This document shows positions 6,223 to 7,544 of a stretch of DNA of 7,544 nt, one piece after another. Origin of the DNA: CAZIGM01 sp964538675. Lineage in GTDB: Bacteria > Bacillota > Bacilli > Tepidibacillales > Tepidibacillaceae. The stretch lies in the NCBI GenBank assembly GCA_964538675.1, contig CAZIGM010000070.1, positions 1 to 7,544 of the forward strand, given 5' to 3'. A model generated the notes under the pieces. The model searched no databases. It was not told the DNA's origin and saw only the letters and a program-made list of their open reading frames with translations. Each line of letters starts with the position of its first letter. The stretch's first letter is position 1. Made by a program: the position numbers and the translations under genes.

Positions 6223-7410
6223 TTGAAAAAATACATCTACAGAATTGGAATATTAATACTTATATCTTTATTCATAACAAACTTAGGATTTCTTACTCAC
6301 ACAAAAGCTAGTAATGATAACAAATACGAAGATATTTCTTTAAATTATCAAGATTGGTATCAAATTTCTAATCGTTATTCAATTAATAATTTAGAGTTAA
6401 GTAAAATTCCTAGGGATGTTAAAGGATTATACGTAACAGGAAACACTGCAGAAAGTTTAAAATATGATTATTTAGTGGAATTGTTAAAAACAACTGAATT
6501 AAATAGTTTTGTAATTGATATTAAGGAAGATTCAGGCTATATAACTTATCAATCAAATAATTTAAAAATAAAAGAAATTGGTTCGGATAGAAAAATTTAT
6601 ATTAAGGATATCGATGATTTAATTCATAAAGCCAAAGAAAACAATATATATACTATAGCGAGGATAGTAACTTTCAAAGACCCATTTTATGCTGGCTCTG
6701 ATCCGAATATTGCTTTACAGAAAAAAACAGGTGGGGTATGGAGAGATAATAAAGGAATATCTTGGGTAGACCCGTATCAAAGAGAGGTATGGGAGTATAA
6801 TATAGCAATAGCTAAAGAAATAGCTGAAAAGGGTTTTGATGAAATACAATTTGATTATGTAAGATTCCCAGAAAATGGTGCAAGATTAAATAATGAGGTG
6901 AATTTTAATAATCCAGATAATTTATCAAAGGCGGAAATAATTGCGGATTTTTTAAAGTATGCACAGGACGAATTAAAAGATTATTCAGTTTTTATATCTG
7001 CAGATGTATTTGGATTAACTACGACGGTAATTGATGATATGGGTATAGGACAACAATGGGAGTTAATAACTTCTTGTGTTGATTATATAAGCCCTATGAT
7101 GTATCCATCGCACTATGGTGTTGGATTATACGGAATTACAGTACCTGATGCTAATCCTTACGTAATAATTAAAGAAGGACTAGAAGATGCAATAGAAAAA
7201 AATAATAAGGTTAGTGCAGAGGGCAAATCTGTCGCAATAATAAGACCTTGGTACCAGGATTTCACTGCATCTTGGGTTCCGGGTTATATAAAATATGGTT
7301 CGAAAGAAGTTTTAAGTCAGGTAAATGCAGGAAAAGAATTAGGAATAACACAATATCTTATGTGGAATCAAAGTAACGTTTATAGTGAAGGTGCATGGGT
7401 TAATAAATAA
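6223..7410 (+). CDS. Exported putative glycoside hydrolase (DUF4015 family)
   Basis: The 395-residue protein starts with a signal peptide: Lys2, Lys3 and Arg7, a hydrophobic core at about 8-24, and a plausible type I cleavage site after Ala29 (TKA/SN). It is therefore secreted or, if uncleaved, membrane-anchored. The rest resembles the DUF4015 (putative glycosyl hydrolase, TIM-barrel-like) family: GLYVTGNTA (68-76), ARIVTFKDP (146-154), FDEIQFDYVRFP (205-216, with Asp206, Glu207 and Asp211 as candidate acidic active-site residues), ADVFG (260-264), YISPMMYPSHY (288-298), IRPWYQDF (340-347) and YLMWNQSNVYSEGAW near the end. The substrate and activity of the family are not established, so the hydrolase label rests on fold and motifs only. 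Translation begins at TTG. The gene appears to be a single transcription unit, with a possible promoter at 6177-6185 and a terminator directly after the stop. Confidence 0.88.
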   Translation: MKKYIYRIGILILISLFITNLGFLTHTKASNDNKYEDISLNYQDWYQISNRYSINNLELSKIPRDVKGLYVTGNTAESLKYDYLVELLKTTELNSFVIDIKEDSGYITYQSNNLKIKEIGSDRKIYIKDIDDLIHKAKENNIYTIARIVTFKDPFYAGSDPNIALQKKTGGVWRDNKGISWVDPYQREVWEYNIAIAKEIAEKGFDEIQFDYVRFPENGARLNNEVNFNNPDNLSKAEIIADFLKYAQDELKDYSVFISADVFGLTTTVIDDMGIGQQWELITSCVDYISPMMYPSHYGVGLYGITVPDANPYVIIKEGLEDAIEKNNKVSAEGKSVAIIRPWYQDFTASWVPGYIKYGSKEVLSQVNAGKELGITQYLMWNQSNVYSEGAWVNK

Positions 7411-7437
7411 AAGATGGCTAAAAAAGCCATCTTTTTT
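7411..7437 (+). terminator. Intrinsic terminator after the hydrolase-like gene
   Basis: AAGATGGC (7411-7418) pairs perfectly with GCCATCTT (7426-7433), with a further T-A pair closing an A-rich loop, followed by a T run to 7437. It begins at the base after the stop codon, a classic rho-independent terminator. Confidence 0.93.
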
Positions 7438-7529
7438 AATAAATTTAATTTTCTTTAAAAATTATATATTCCTCAAAAAAAATTATTTAATATTAAACAA
7501 CAACAATAATTTGGTAGATTAACTCAATC

Positions 7530-7544
7530 GCTCCTATAGCTCAG
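7530..7544 (+). tRNA. 5' end of a tRNA gene, cut by the window edge
   Basis: The last 15 bases read GCTCCTA-TA-GCTC-AG. This fits a tRNA 5' end: a 7-nt acceptor strand, then T8 and A9, the D-stem strand GCTC and A14. The anticodon and the pairing acceptor strand lie outside the window, so the amino acid cannot be told. The AT-rich 92 nt before it (7438-7529) show no other gene and no convincing promoter. Confidence 0.65.

Overview
The window is a low-GC (strongly AT-rich) chromosomal segment from a Gram-positive bacterium, most likely an anaerobic Clostridia/Tissierellia-type Firmicute. The lineage is inferred from the gene order (remB, gyrB, gyrA, as found next to dnaA-dnaN-recF near the origin in these bacteria), A/T-ending codons, strong AGGAGG-like ribosome binding sites and the GyrA and GyrB sequences. 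The species cannot be named from the window.

Layout, all on the + strand. (1) 7-234: remB, a small DUF370-family regulator whose ribosome binding site lies off the left edge. (2) 235-491: an intergenic region with a good sigma-A-type promoter (251-279) followed by an imperfect-palindrome repeat (341-461) that would lie in the 5' leader of the gyrase mRNA. (3) 492-4870: gyrB and gyrA, 23 nt apart and surely co-transcribed, ending in a clear intrinsic terminator (4871-4895). (4) 4975-6042: an HD-GYP domain protein with its own promoter and two departures from the family's usual motifs. (5) 6069-6138: a second, shorter copy of the structured repeat. (6) 6223-7410: an exported putative glycoside hydrolase (DUF4015 type) starting at TTG, followed by an intrinsic terminator. 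(7) 7530-7544: the first 15 nt of a tRNA gene cut by the window edge.

Functionally this is mostly a housekeeping region: GyrB and GyrA form the A2B2 DNA gyrase that introduces negative supercoils. RemB, the HD-GYP protein and the secreted hydrolase-like protein are associated with matrix or cell-surface control and c-di-GMP signalling in other bacteria, but nothing in this window shows that they act together.

The most unusual element is the repeat pair. Both copies share the same outer stem, a small TTT-loop hairpin and a conserved right-hand block. Copy 1 carries an extra internal arm. Base changes between the copies keep G-U pairs in the + sense, which suggests a folded RNA. I do not recognise it as a named RNA family. 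A second point of note is valine at the GyrA position equivalent to E. coli Ser83, the main quinolone-contact residue.
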